From positions 1-38,367 of the IMG/VR virus record IMGVR_UViG_3300010370_000089: DNA of 38,367 nt; one strand, written 5' to 3'. Numbering within the stretch: the stretch's first letter is position 1; each line of letters begins with the position of its first letter. Source of the stretch: a virus. The notes beneath the pieces are model-generated. The model searched no databases. It saw only the letters and a list, made by a program, of their open reading frames with translations, and was not told the DNA's origin. Below, piece by piece: positions 17,566 through 25,363 of the stretch. The translations under genes were made by a program, and so were the position numbers.

Positions 17566-20389
17566 TGGTGTCCAGCAAAACCGTCTCGTTGAAGAAGTCC
17601 AACTTAGTCGTGTCGAACCACAGAGCGTTCACAGGCGCTTGTGTGTTAGCTACAGTACCAGCGGTCATACGTTTTTTCTTGATGTCTACCAACGCTTTGT
17701 TTTTGCGTAACGGAGCAATAGTCTCTTCAAAGTTAGCCATTATCTTGGCGCAATCCTCGCGGAAGGTGCGCGCTACTATGTACAACATCTTTGTATCAGG
17801 CTCATAGCGTGCGGTCAGCGCACCACGTGGCTCACGGATGGGTGCGTGATCAAGCCCAGTACGGTTATCTTTGTTGCCGTTGATGACCAGAATTTCATGA
17901 AAGTGGCGTTGCAAAAAGCCACCCAAGAACTCGTCATTGTCAAACATATACTCACGTGTACGGCTACGAGTCTCTTTAATCAACTCTATGGAGTAATCAA
18001 AAACTGGCTTAATTGGGATGTCGTGCAAGCCAAGATGCTTGGCGATCGTGCCCCCCGCCAAGGCGAGAGAAGCCATCAAAGCCCAGTAGCGCTCGGCGTT
18101 ACGGATCTCAGCGGCTCGTTCTACACGCAGTTGGGCATCAGCCAACAGTTTTTGCACCATGGGTAGTTGCCCTACCAATGCTTGAGCATACGGCTCAATA
18201 GCGTGACCGTAGTTATGCATAAGCCGCCCAAAGTGTTGCCGTGCCCATGTGGCGTCGTCCCGAACATCAGGTTTAACATTTATATCTATGATCCGTTTTA
18301 ATTCTCCATCAGGAAAACCTTTAATCGATAGCAAAGCGTCAGTCACATACCGATTAGATGAAGTAATCAGGCCAGTCTGAAACTTGGTGTGATTAAGGCG
18401 TTCCGCGTTATCGTGCTGTTTTAGTCGATTTTTACCCCGACCCGACGTAACGTCATAAACTTGTTGAGACATCTGGTCTGGCGGCATGTTTGTGATCTCG
18501 TCCATCGTGACCGCAAGGTTCTGCATGATGCCAAGCCTCTGCATGCGCACGTTGTAAGTATCTTTGGGGGACAACAATAGCTCTTTGGGGCGTCCGTAGA
18601 TACTGTTGATAGCTTGCAAAATTGTAGTTTTGCCTGATCCTGACTCCCTGCTGACGAGGTTGAGCAAAAAGCCGTCGAGGATGGTAAATTTCATTAGCAT
18701 GGTGCCGAAGCCCATGAAGAAGGCAAACGCCCGGTACTCCATACCCTCCCGTCCGTAAGTGTTGATCGTGTCTTTCCATACGTGGAAGTCACCTTTGCAC
18801 TGGAAAAAGGGGACGTTGGGTAAAGTCGTTTGGTTAGGCGGGCTGTATGCGATTTCAGTTGCTCTGATCTCCCGATCGCCAACAATGATGGCTGAGTTGT
18901 CTTCTAGCCAACCAAATTGCTTATGTGATTTTTCTGCCTTGCCAGTCAATTGCAGTTCCTCAACCCATTTGGCTACGTAGTGCATAAGAGTGTCCTGCTT
19001 TTTACCAAGCACGGTTACGCCATGCTGTGCCACTAGACCTATGAATCTTTCTTTGGACAGCGCTGACGATAGCGGCATCAAGAAGTCTCTGACACCATCT
19101 TTGGGTAAGTGCAGACGGAGGAGCAACGTTTCGCCCAAGTCAGGATCTTGCATGCGCTTAACCACATACAAGTCGTATGGATAAACAACTTCGTCAATGT
19201 CTTCACCCTCTTTGGTCTTGGTATGTACGAAGATGCCCCCCGCCTTACCACGAAAGAACGGGAATGGATACTTGGGTATGACATAAGTCTTAGCTTCTTT
19301 AGTCTGTGGCTCAATGTCAGTGACAACATTATCTTCTTCGCTAGCCTCAACAATCTCCCGTCCTAATTGAATTGGTGATGTTATTTTGTGAGCGCAGCCT
19401 TCGCAGCCCGGGGCGTTTAGCTTCTTAAATGTCTCGCAAGTGTATGGACCTCTGGTCTCGCTAGCCTTACGCTCGGTGTTTTGTGGTGTGTATTCTGGGT
19501 GTTTGTTCGATATGGCGTGTATAGCTTTATCACGATCGGAGCACTGTTGCGCAATCGACAACCCCGCTCTCCACAACGGCTCTTCCAGAGTAGCTTGATT
19601 GTCATAGATGTGCGCAATCTGTGCGCAACCTTCACCTTGAACCGACTTGATTAATATAGTCTTGAACTTAGACTCACTGGATCCCATCAACGCCAGTGTG
19701 AGTGCGTCGGGTTGTCGTTTGAACTCAGACTTGTCCAACATAGACAGTATGTCTTGAGTCGGCTCCAACAGTTCTTTGATGCTAGCGTTGGGCACAAGCG
19801 GCGCCAGATGCAACACTTCAACCGGTATAGGGTTTGTTGGGTCTTTAATATGATTTGTTTCTAGGACCCGTAACACCCGTGCGGCGTCCGCCGGTACTGC
19901 ATAGTCAATGTTAAACTTGTGCTCAGAGCACAGCTCTTTGAGACGTTCGGCGTGTGGCTTCCAATCATTTTTGGGCATTGGTTCTTCCAGCACCCAGTAC
20001 ACATGCGCTCCACGACCAGAACGTAAGATAGTCGGACGTGGCAGATTGGTAGCTTTACAGAACGACTTAAGCGCAATCAAGCCATCTTCAAGCGTAGCGT
20101 ATGGCTTGTATTCACCACAATCCAAATCAATAAAAAAGGATTTGAGCGCTATAGCGTTGACCGCAAACCTGCCGCTTTTTTTGGGGCCAAACTTGGCTAC
20201 AGCGTAAAAGGCATTGTATCCATCCGCTTGTAAGTCATCGGCTTGCTGACTTAACTCGTCAATAGACGTAGCAAACCGTTGGCGTACTTGGTCGTCTCCG
20301 TTTATCTTTTTGTTTCCCCAACTGCAATAGTGTTCACCTTCTTGTAACGAGGGTAAAACCATTGCGAGGAACTCTTTCCTCGTGATCAT
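17534..20389 (-). CDS. Primase-polymerase (AEP) fused to an SF3/DUF927-like helicase
   Basis: A 951-residue replication enzyme. The N-terminal archaeo-eukaryotic primase domain shows motif I FFIDLD (D88, D90), motif II SGRGAHVYW (S124, H129) and a motif III Asp (D162), followed by AARVLRVLET. A zinc-type cluster lies at C318, C329, C332 and H334. The C-terminal ATPase has Walker A ESGSGKTT (K587), Walker B VTMDE (D630, E631) and a sensor Asn (ITSSN, N679). Together they should prime and unwind at the fork; no other replicative helicase or primase is seen in the window. The start ATG is preceded by AAGGA. The final 30 or so residues are Ala/Ser/Asn-rich and lie over the next gene. Confidence 0.85.
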   Translation of the reverse strand: MITRKEFLAMVLPSLQEGEHYCSWGNKKINGDDQVRQRFATSIDELSQQADDLQADGYNAFYAVAKFGPKKSGRFAVNAIALKSFFIDLDCGEYKPYATLEDGLIALKSFCKATNLPRPTILRSGRGAHVYWVLEEPMPKNDWKPHAERLKELCSEHKFNIDYAVPADAARVLRVLETNHIKDPTNPIPVEVLHLAPLVPNASIKELLEPTQDILSMLDKSEFKRQPDALTLALMGSSESKFKTILIKSVQGEGCAQIAHIYDNQATLEEPLWRAGLSIAQQCSDRDKAIHAISNKHPEYTPQNTERKASETRGPYTCETFKKLNAPGCEGCAHKITSPIQLGREIVEASEEDNVVTDIEPQTKEAKTYVIPKYPFPFFRGKAGGIFVHTKTKEGEDIDEVVYPYDLYVVKRMQDPDLGETLLLRLHLPKDGVRDFLMPLSSALSKERFIGLVAQHGVTVLGKKQDTLMHYVAKWVEELQLTGKAEKSHKQFGWLEDNSAIIVGDREIRATEIAYSPPNQTTLPNVPFFQCKGDFHVWKDTINTYGREGMEYRAFAFFMGFGTMLMKFTILDGFLLNLVSRESGSGKTTILQAINSIYGRPKELLLSPKDTYNVRMQRLGIMQNLAVTMDEITNMPPDQMSQQVYDVTSGRGKNRLKQHDNAERLNHTKFQTGLITSSNRYVTDALLSIKGFPDGELKRIIDINVKPDVRDDATWARQHFGRLMHNYGHAIEPYAQALVGQLPMVQKLLADAQLRVERAAEIRNAERYWALMASLALAGGTIAKHLGLHDIPIKPVFDYSIELIKETRSRTREYMFDNDEFLGGFLQRHFHEILVINGNKDNRTGLDHAPIREPRGALTARYEPDTKMLYIVARTFREDCAKIMANFEETIAPLRKNKALVDIKKKRMTAGTVANTQAPVNALWFDTTKLDFFNETVLLDTNASNGSASSN

Positions 20390-20406
20390 TAGCCGTCCTT
20401 CGATTA

Positions 20407-20441
20407 GCCGTCAAAAGGGGTTGGGACAGGGTAGTGACGGC
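20407..20441 (-). other. Perfect 7-bp inverted repeat upstream of the primase gene
   Basis: GCCGTCA (20407-20413) and TGACGGC (20435-20441) are separated by 21 bases, in the roughly 90-base gap between the regulator gene and the primase gene. The 10-base word ATTAGCCGTC also occurs twice (20388-20397 and 20403-20412), next to the primase start. These could be protein-binding sites or an mRNA stem near the ribosome binding site. No promoter was recognised here. Confidence 0.3.
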
Positions 20442-20480
20442 ACCCACCTTTTCGGGAGCGACCCTAGTCCCCCCAAACCA

Positions 20481-20711
20481 TCAAGCCAATTTTGCTAACA
20501 ACTTGTGCATCTTATCTGAGTGTTTGCCGGATACCACCGTCTTGCCACGGAACCATGAGTACACAGTTACGCGGCTTACACCGAAGAAGTCAGCAACATC
20601 GGAGACAGGGATATTTCGATCAACACAGATTTTGGCCAACTTGACACCAAGTAGCGTCGGGTTGGCCTCCTGTATTTCACGAATCGTAAGAGCAGAATAG
20701 CCTTTGGACAT
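20481..20711 (-). CDS. Small helix-turn-helix regulator
   Basis: A 76-residue protein starting at ATG 20711, whose first base is the last base of the preceding gene's stop (TGATG). Residues about 36-57, VSDVADFFGVSRVTVYSWFR, form a clear helix-turn-helix of the Cro/CI or terminal-helix type, with an upstream helical part. It probably binds DNA as a dimer and could control one of the leftward promoters, although its target cannot be seen. The gene stands between the SSB-like gene and the primase gene and is transcribed with them. Confidence 0.7.
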   Translation of the reverse strand: MSKGYSALTIREIQEANPTLLGVKLAKICVDRNIPVSDVADFFGVSRVTVYSWFRGKTVVSGKHSDKMHKLLAKLA

Positions 20712-21622
20712 CACGCATCATCCCACTCAGCAAGAATCTTAGACAGATCCTTTGCGGGGGTAGCTCCTTCCTGTTTAGCGGTGCGCTTCACAGGCTCATC
20801 AACAACTTCAGGCTTGGCGTTTTGCGGTTTGTCTTCAGGCTCGCCCTTCAAATCAGCTAGCGGATCAACGGGCGCAGCTAGTTTTGGCGGTGCTTTTGCC
20901 CCATCCATTTCAGCTACAGTCATGGTGATGGCTTTGATCGCGGCGTCGGTCTTGCCTTGATTGATAGCAACAAGCGCTTCAGCCTTCTCCAACACCTTGA
21001 CAGGTTTGAAAGTAAGTTTGGGCGTAGCGCTATCAGTATCGAAACGCATTTCAGTCACGACCGTAGTGATCGGAATACCTTTGCTACCAATTACTTTGGC
21101 GTAAGTCTGCAGTGGCCACTTGCCGGGGGAGCCTTCACCAAAGATGGAACCGGCAGGAAGGGTCAATTGAAACACATCACCTTTGATATCGTTAGCCAAT
21201 ACAACGGCCAAACGTTGACTAAAGCGACATGCACGGGTTTCGCCTTGTCCTGATCCTTTGACGTTTTGAGGACAATCCACGCAACGCTTTGACTGGGGGC
21301 TGTGTGCTTTGGCATCAGGTACTTCGCCATCAGCGGACCAACAATCAGGCGCGGTAACCTCACCACCTTCAGAGTATTGTTTCTGATAAAAAGAACGAGA
21401 CACTTTAGGCGCAGCGTTTACGATGACAACATTCATCGAACGATCTTCGTTCTTGGCAATTTCTTTGCCGTTGATCATCATGCGCCATACACCCCCTTTG
21501 ATGGAGATACGTTTGACGCCACTGCTACCGCCACCCATGAGCGATTTAGTGATGTCGTCAAGTTCCAACTCTTTGAGGTAAGAGGGAAGACCAGTGTCCA
21601 GCATTGCAAGTTCGTTGCTCAT
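20711..21622 (-). CDS. Putative single-stranded DNA-binding protein with Cys4 site and acidic tail
   Basis: A 303-residue protein. The core (about residues 35-215) is beta-rich, with a strand SIKGGVWRMMINGKEI, then a candidate metal site C94, C114, C117, C132, then TRACRFSQRLAVVLANDI. The C-terminal part (about 240-303) is a flexible Pro/Lys/Glu linker that ends in ILAEWDDA, an acidic tip like those by which SSB, T7 gp2.5 and T4 gp32 recruit replication partners. T4 gp32 is also a zinc protein. It lies among the primase, helicase and a coiled-coil gene. The SSB assignment is inferred from architecture and neighbourhood. A start-proximal GGAG precedes ATG. Confidence 0.55.
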   Translation of the reverse strand: MSNELAMLDTGLPSYLKELELDDITKSLMGGGSSGVKRISIKGGVWRMMINGKEIAKNEDRSMNVVIVNAAPKVSRSFYQKQYSEGGEVTAPDCWSADGEVPDAKAHSPQSKRCVDCPQNVKGSGQGETRACRFSQRLAVVLANDIKGDVFQLTLPAGSIFGEGSPGKWPLQTYAKVIGSKGIPITTVVTEMRFDTDSATPKLTFKPVKVLEKAEALVAINQGKTDAAIKAITMTVAEMDGAKAPPKLAAPVDPLADLKGEPEDKPQNAKPEVVDEPVKRTAKQEGATPAKDLSKILAEWDDA

Positions 21623-21631
21623 GATTGCTCC

Positions 21632-22012
21632 TTAGCGCTTGGTGATAACAACAGTTTGAGTGACATCCGCATTGAGACCCGGCGGGAGAACATCGGGGTT
21701 TTCTTCAAGGAACTGCGACATGCTATCGCTGTTGATGCGGCGATACATTAACGAGAAAGCGTCGTGTTCCTTGACGAATTTGAAGAACGAGTCCCAGTCG
21801 CTCGTCCAATAATTTTTGTTGACGCGGCGTGAGATCGTGCCGTACTCAGTACGGATAGTCTGCGCACCTTGTGCCTTGCAGATTTCGAGCATCTCAAGAG
21901 CGATGGTGTTCTCTTGCTCTTTCAGCTCTGCGGCATCTTTTTCAAGCTTACGCCGCTTGTCGCGTATCTTGACGTAGACCTTTGCCAACAGGTCTGCTGA
22001 TACTTCGGTCAT
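21632..22012 (-). CDS. Coiled-coil protein of the replication region, unknown function
   Basis: A 126-residue protein beginning MTEVSADLLAKVYVKIRDKR. Residues about 15-50 form a charged coiled coil, followed by a compact part with GTISRRVNKNYWTSDWDSFF, then EHDAFSLMYRRI and FLEENPDVLPPGLN. This full pattern recurs in many phages beside recombination or SSB-like genes, which suggests a conserved accessory role, but I know no proven function. It is the first gene after a sigma70-type promoter and has a strong site (AAGGAGAGTGCA) before ATG. The C-terminus is beta-like (TQTVVITKR). Confidence 0.65.
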   Translation of the reverse strand: MTEVSADLLAKVYVKIRDKRRKLEKDAAELKEQENTIALEMLEICKAQGAQTIRTEYGTISRRVNKNYWTSDWDSFFKFVKEHDAFSLMYRRINSDSMSQFLEENPDVLPPGLNADVTQTVVITKR

Positions 22013-22044
22013 TGCACTCTCCTTCGTTTGTAAAAGGTAGAACT

Positions 22045-22073
22045 ATTATGAGGCTTCTACTGAACAGTGTCAA
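22045..22073 (-). promoter_or_regulatory. Sigma70-type promoter for the 22012-17341 genes
   Basis: Leftward TTGACA (22073-22068), a 17-base spacer, and CATAAT (22050-22045), five of six matches to the -10 consensus. The start of transcription should be near 22038, giving a leader of about 25 nt. An 11-bp palindrome, GTGGGTCCCAC (22074-22084), abuts the -35 box, a suitable operator position. The promoter overlaps the last codons of the helicase gene. Confidence 0.75.
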
Positions 22074-23617
22074 GTGGGTCCCACAAAATTTTTGTAGAGG
22101 TCGATGAGCCTTGTGTGGATGTCTACCTTGTCAGACAGCATGTCATAGATTTTTTTCTCCACGGGACTGCCTTGGATGTGAACAACCGTGCAAGGATTGT
22201 GTTGGCCGGGACGATGCACTCGTGCGTTAGCTTGTAGGTATGTCTCGGTTGACGTGATTGGCCCCCACCACACGACCACGTTGGCAGCATGCAGCGTGAC
22301 GCCGTGCGCTGCAGCTTGTGGCTGGATGACTAGCACATGTGGGTCTTTCTTTGTCTGAAAATCAGCAAAAATTTGAGTACGTTTGTTGACGGGTACACCA
22401 CCGTGGATCACATCGCACGACACCCCGTTGACCTTGAGTTCTTCAGCGATGATCTCAATCGCGTGTCTAAACGGCGCGAACACAATGACCTTGTGGCTGG
22501 CTTCCTCAATAACTTCTAACAGCGCGGTCATACGGGTCTTGGCATCAAACGATATGACTTCACCAGTGTCCGAGTACACAGCGCCCGCTGAAAGCTGAAG
22601 CAGCTTGTTCAAGTTTGCGGCAGCGTTGACTGTTGTGATCTCTTCCCCAGCGGCGGTAGCGATCATGTGCTTCTTCAGCGTATCGTAAAACTTCTGTTGC
22701 TGTGAGGTCAGAGGCACTTCGCGCGTGGTGTACGTCATGTCAGGTAGGTCAAGACACTCTTCTTTCGTGAAGCGTATGGCGGGCTGCAAAGCTTCGTGCA
22801 CGGTCTTTTCTGATGACTTCTTCGGCACCCACTTGAACTGAGTAATCTTGTGCATGACCTGATCACGGAACGCACCAAAAAAGCGGGGCACACCGTTCGG
22901 ATTGATGATCCTCGCAAGACCATACGCATCCGTAGGCGACTGTGAGGCAGGAGTGCCGGTGAGCATCCACACCCACATGTCAGGTCTTATAACGGAGTTC
23001 AACGTTTTCCAACGTTTTGTTGTCACAGTCTTGTACGCATTGGCTTCATCAACCACGATCAAATCAAAGCTACTGTTCTTGATCTCGTCTTTGATGATTT
23101 CAAGACCGTCAAAGTTACAGACAACAAACTCAGCGCCAGAGCGAACTGCAGCGATGCGCTTGTCTTTAGAATAGCTGTGGGCTATAGCCACTGTGCGGTG
23201 CATAGCAAACTTAAATAAGTCTGCCTCCCATGCTGAAGACATGATTGACAGGGGGCACAACACCAACACACGGCGAATTTTGCCGATGTTCATCAAGTAG
23301 TCAGACGCCCAAATGACGCTTGACGTTTTGCCAGTGCCTTGCTCGTTGAAGCAGAAGGCCCTGCGGTGCATGGTCAAGAACGATGCTGTTGTGCGTTGGT
23401 GCGCAAACGGTCTATGTAGCCCGGGCCAGTCGTACTGCGCGTCTATGGGCGAGGGTATGTTTTTAAGCTTTAAGTTTTTTAGTACCTGCGCTTCTTCTAG
23501 CCCCCATTTGACCAACACTTCATGGTCGCCGATCTGTTTGGCTTTTGGTATGACTGTCGTGATGCGCCCCGGCTCTTTGACTCTGAGGAGTAGCGCTTTG
23601 TTGTCAATTATTTGCAT
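22070..23617 (-). CDS. SNF2-type DEAD-like helicase / translocase
   Basis: A 515-residue superfamily 2 ATPase. I start it at ATG 23617, giving MQIIDNKALLLRVKEPGRIT, as typical of this phage group; an ATG 27 codons upstream would run over the preceding gene. Motifs: HQR (73-75) as Q-like motif, Walker A NEQGTGKT (K97), Walker B VVDEAN (D190, E191; Asn in place of the DEAH His), motif III LTGTP (219-223), and motif VI ANARVHRPGQ (463-472). The enzyme probably translocates on double-stranded DNA, for replication restart, recombination or protein displacement. The start overlaps the end of the 73-residue gene by 14 bases. Its last codons contain the -35 of the next promoter. Confidence 0.85.
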   Translation of the reverse strand: MQIIDNKALLLRVKEPGRITTVIPKAKQIGDHEVLVKWGLEEAQVLKNLKLKNIPSPIDAQYDWPGLHRPFAHQRTTASFLTMHRRAFCFNEQGTGKTSSVIWASDYLMNIGKIRRVLVLCPLSIMSSAWEADLFKFAMHRTVAIAHSYSKDKRIAAVRSGAEFVVCNFDGLEIIKDEIKNSSFDLIVVDEANAYKTVTTKRWKTLNSVIRPDMWVWMLTGTPASQSPTDAYGLARIINPNGVPRFFGAFRDQVMHKITQFKWVPKKSSEKTVHEALQPAIRFTKEECLDLPDMTYTTREVPLTSQQQKFYDTLKKHMIATAAGEEITTVNAAANLNKLLQLSAGAVYSDTGEVISFDAKTRMTALLEVIEEASHKVIVFAPFRHAIEIIAEELKVNGVSCDVIHGGVPVNKRTQIFADFQTKKDPHVLVIQPQAAAHGVTLHAANVVVWWGPITSTETYLQANARVHRPGQHNPCTVVHIQGSPVEKKIYDMLSDKVDIHTRLIDLYKNFVGPT

Positions 23618-23825
23618 GTTTTTTATAGTGTCTAGCGATTGTTTTTTGTACTGCGGCTGCGGGAGTTTTTGCCGGTACTCCCTCTGTAACAATACCAAAA
23701 TTTTTTGTTATGACATCTGCGGCAAACATCTTGTACTCATGCTTGTGCTCTGCTAAGTGCACATCACACATAAGCAGCTTCAAATTTTCTATTTTTAGCA
23801 GTGCTTCAAACTCTGCTTTTGTCAT
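23604..23825 (-). CDS. Small hypothetical protein before the SNF2 helicase
   Basis: A 73-residue protein, rich in His, Lys and Ala, beginning MTKAEFEALLKIENLKLLMC with a helical first part. The motif GVPAKTPAAAVQKTIARHYK near the C-terminus is basic and could bind nucleic acid. No family is recognised. It is the first gene after the long structured leader, its ATG is preceded by GAGAGTGCG, and its end overlaps the helicase start, so helicase translation is probably coupled to it. Confidence 0.55.
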   Translation of the reverse strand: MTKAEFEALLKIENLKLLMCDVHLAEHKHEYKMFAADVITKNFGIVTEGVPAKTPAAAVQKTIARHYKKHANN

Positions 23826-24013
23826 CGCACTCTCACTCCAAATGACGTGTATCCCGAGAGTGAAGTTTTCACGCTCAGGATGCGGCTACTTACGGTAGCT
23901 ACTCGGCCAACTCACGTGCGAAGGACACCCGTCGGCTGGTGTGGTTACATGAGGGGAACCGAAGAACCCTTGCCTGCAACACTCACACCTTACTTGCAGG
24001 CATTAGCAACAGC
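23826..24013 (-). other. Long structured 5' leader without a gene
   Basis: About 190 bases between the expected transcription start and the first start codon. Paired arms: 23971-23979 with 23994-24002 (9 bp, TGCCTGCAA / TTGCAGGCA); 23925-23929 with 23938-23942; 23885-23889 with 23895-23899; and 23851-23864 with 23868-23881 (14 positions, one mismatch and one G-U, three-base loop). The last stem ends about 25 bases before the ATG. Candidates are a regulatory leader, an attenuator or a small RNA. No long T-tract follows any stem, so simple termination is unlikely. I found no tRNA or known riboswitch pattern. Confidence 0.5.
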
Positions 24014-24019
24014 AACTAC

Positions 24020-24047
24020 ATTTTACGATCAGCGACGGGGTTGTCAA
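24020..24047 (-). promoter_or_regulatory. Sigma70-type promoter with palindromic operator over the -35 box
   Basis: Leftward TTGACA (24047-24042), a 16-base spacer, and TAAAAT (24025-24020), five of six matches to the -10 consensus. The start of transcription should be near 24013. The -35 box is the centre of a perfect 17-base palindrome, CGGGGTTG-T-CAACCCCG (24036-24052), which also covers the stop codon of the HNH-like gene. A repressor bound there would block RNA polymerase. It drives the small gene and the SNF2-type helicase. Confidence 0.75.
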
Positions 24048-24340
24048 CCCCGCTTGCGTTCCTTTTTACTGGTCTCGGACACAAGGTTACCTTTGCTGTC
24101 CCGACGGAAGGATCGATTAGCTGACTTGGACTCGACTCGCACCCCATCGCCGTTTGTGCCCCCCTTGTCAATCGCTTTGACATGAGCAACATCTTTACCA
24201 TCACCTTTACTCACCTTACCAGCTTTGGCCAGCTTGGCGCGAGCTGCGTTGCGCATAGCGCGCTTTTTGATCTGCTCAGGTGTTCCCTGATACTGCTCGT
24301 ACTCTTTTTTGTACGGGCGGGGTTTGTTGACGTAAGGCAT
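24044..24340 (-). CDS. HNH-endonuclease-like small basic protein
   Basis: A 98-residue Lys/Arg-rich protein. The start chosen is ATG 24340, preceded by GAGGTG; GTG 24346 is an alternative. The core KGDGKDVAHVKAIDKGGTNG followed by NRSFRRDSKGN resembles the HNH pattern of phage nucleases (D-x-H-x...-N-x...-N-R-S-F), but it lacks zinc-binding Cys pairs and a first catalytic His-His pair is not clear, so activity is uncertain. It may be a nicking enzyme or a DNA-binding relative. The stop codon lies within the operator of the next promoter. Confidence 0.5.
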   Translation of the reverse strand: MPYVNKPRPYKKEYEQYQGTPEQIKKRAMRNAARAKLAKAGKVSKGDGKDVAHVKAIDKGGTNGDGVRVESKSANRSFRRDSKGNLVSETSKKERKRG

Positions 24341-24347
24341 GATCACC

Positions 24348-24677
24348 TCAAGGGTTGATGATTTGCATTATTTTCTCAGTTTCTAGTATTAGTCGCAACA
24401 TTTCAATAAATTCATTGTTCTCCCACTGACCTCTAATCTTTATCCGTACTCCGTCCAAGTCGTCTATAACTTGCCATTTGTACTGCCATTTTTTAGTTAC
24501 AGGGTCTTGCGTGTGATTTGCAATTTGAACTTGAATTGTATTGCCTGATATGTTTTTAATTTCAAACTTTGTTTCGTTTTGATTGCCACCGTAGTTGTCG
24601 TTAGCGTATCGCAAATCATGAAACACGCCACAGTTTTCTCCGCTATCACTTAACTTAATATCTATTGGAGTACTCAT
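24348..24677 (-). CDS. Hypothetical protein, beta-rich
   Basis: A 109-residue acidic protein. Residues about 38-90 alternate hydrophobic and charged positions as in a small beta-barrel (KFEIKNISGNTIQVQI, KWQYKWQVIDDLDGVRIKI), followed by a C-terminal helix (NNEFIEMLRLILETEKIM). No family is recognised. Its ATG overlaps the stop of the nuclease gene (ATGA at 24677-24674), so it is co-translated with that gene, which hints at a shared process. Confidence 0.5.
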   Translation of the reverse strand: MSTPIDIKLSDSGENCGVFHDLRYANDNYGGNQNETKFEIKNISGNTIQVQIANHTQDPVTKKWQYKWQVIDDLDGVRIKIRGQWENNEFIEMLRLILETEKIMQIINP

Positions 24678-25363
24678 CTGTATTCTCCTTTGCCGTTGTG
24701 AGCACAGTCTTTAACCGGGCACCAAGATCTGCAACTGAAGTTGGGGCGAGGATTCCACACATCAGTTTTATAGGCTTTTTCAAGCCTGTAAGTCTCATCA
24801 AACCATGGCCTCCACAATATGCCTTCGTCGTACTGAGTGAAATCGGCTTTCACAAAGTCTTTAGCAATCACAAACAGCAGACCAGTCTTGACCTTCTTGA
24901 CTTTCGGGAAGTGTTTGAAGATAGCAAGCGACATTAACTCCAACTGCTTGGTGTCGGCATATTTAGATGATCTACCAGTTTTGTAGTCCACTACCCATGC
25001 ACGATCTTCGTTAAGTACAACAAGATCTGCAATACCTCTGTACCAAACGTTTTTATCAAAGAAATCGCATGGCTCAAGACTACGAGTCAGCCCCATCTTG
25101 TACTCACATAACTTCTCACCTGATTTGTTTTTAAGCACATCAAGTGGGCCTTGCATGAAAGCGAACTGGGGCGGTACTGGTGTACCGTTCTTTATGTAAT
25201 CCTCTGCCGCTTTGTGCACCTCCGTGCCGTAGCGCATGGCGTCCGATTCTGGCTCAACAACATCTCTTTTAACCCTGATGCGGTAGTATTTCTGTGGGCA
25301 TTGCTTAAACAAATTTATAGACGAGTACGACCATATATATTTAAGTGGTTGATTTGCGCTCAT
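24674..25363 (-). CDS. RecB/Cas4-like PD-(D/E)XK nuclease with candidate Fe-S cysteines
   Basis: A 229-residue nuclease starting at ATG 25363 with AAGAG upstream; the frame is open further upstream but would lie over the 71-residue gene. Catalytic pattern of the RecB family: H50 in GTEVHKAAE, D113 in GIADLV, D126-Y-K128 in VVDYKTGR, and Q140 in the following helix. Four cysteines fall where Cas4 and AddB hold an iron-sulfur cluster: C22 (CPQKYY) plus C211, C215 and C220 near the C-terminus. It probably resects DNA ends in phage recombination or replication. The cluster is inferred, as the C-terminal spacing differs from classic Cas4. Confidence 0.75.
   Translation of the reverse strand: MSANQPLKYIWSYSSINLFKQCPQKYYRIRVKRDVVEPESDAMRYGTEVHKAAEDYIKNGTPVPPQFAFMQGPLDVLKNKSGEKLCEYKMGLTRSLEPCDFFDKNVWYRGIADLVVLNEDRAWVVDYKTGRSSKYADTKQLELMSLAIFKHFPKVKKVKTGLLFVIAKDFVKADFTQYDEGILWRPWFDETYRLEKAYKTDVWNPRPNFSCRSWCPVKDCAHNGKGEYR

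Noticed and set aside
23826-24052. tRNA or known riboswitch in the structured leader
   Set aside because: The stems do not form a cloverleaf, and no T-loop-like GGTTCGAATCC or anticodon arm was found. No known riboswitch core was recognised.
23847-24185. Rightward open frame of 112 codons across the leader region
   Set aside because: It runs over a clear leftward promoter, a leader with paired stems and the HNH-like gene. The product has no recognisable domain and no good ribosome binding site.
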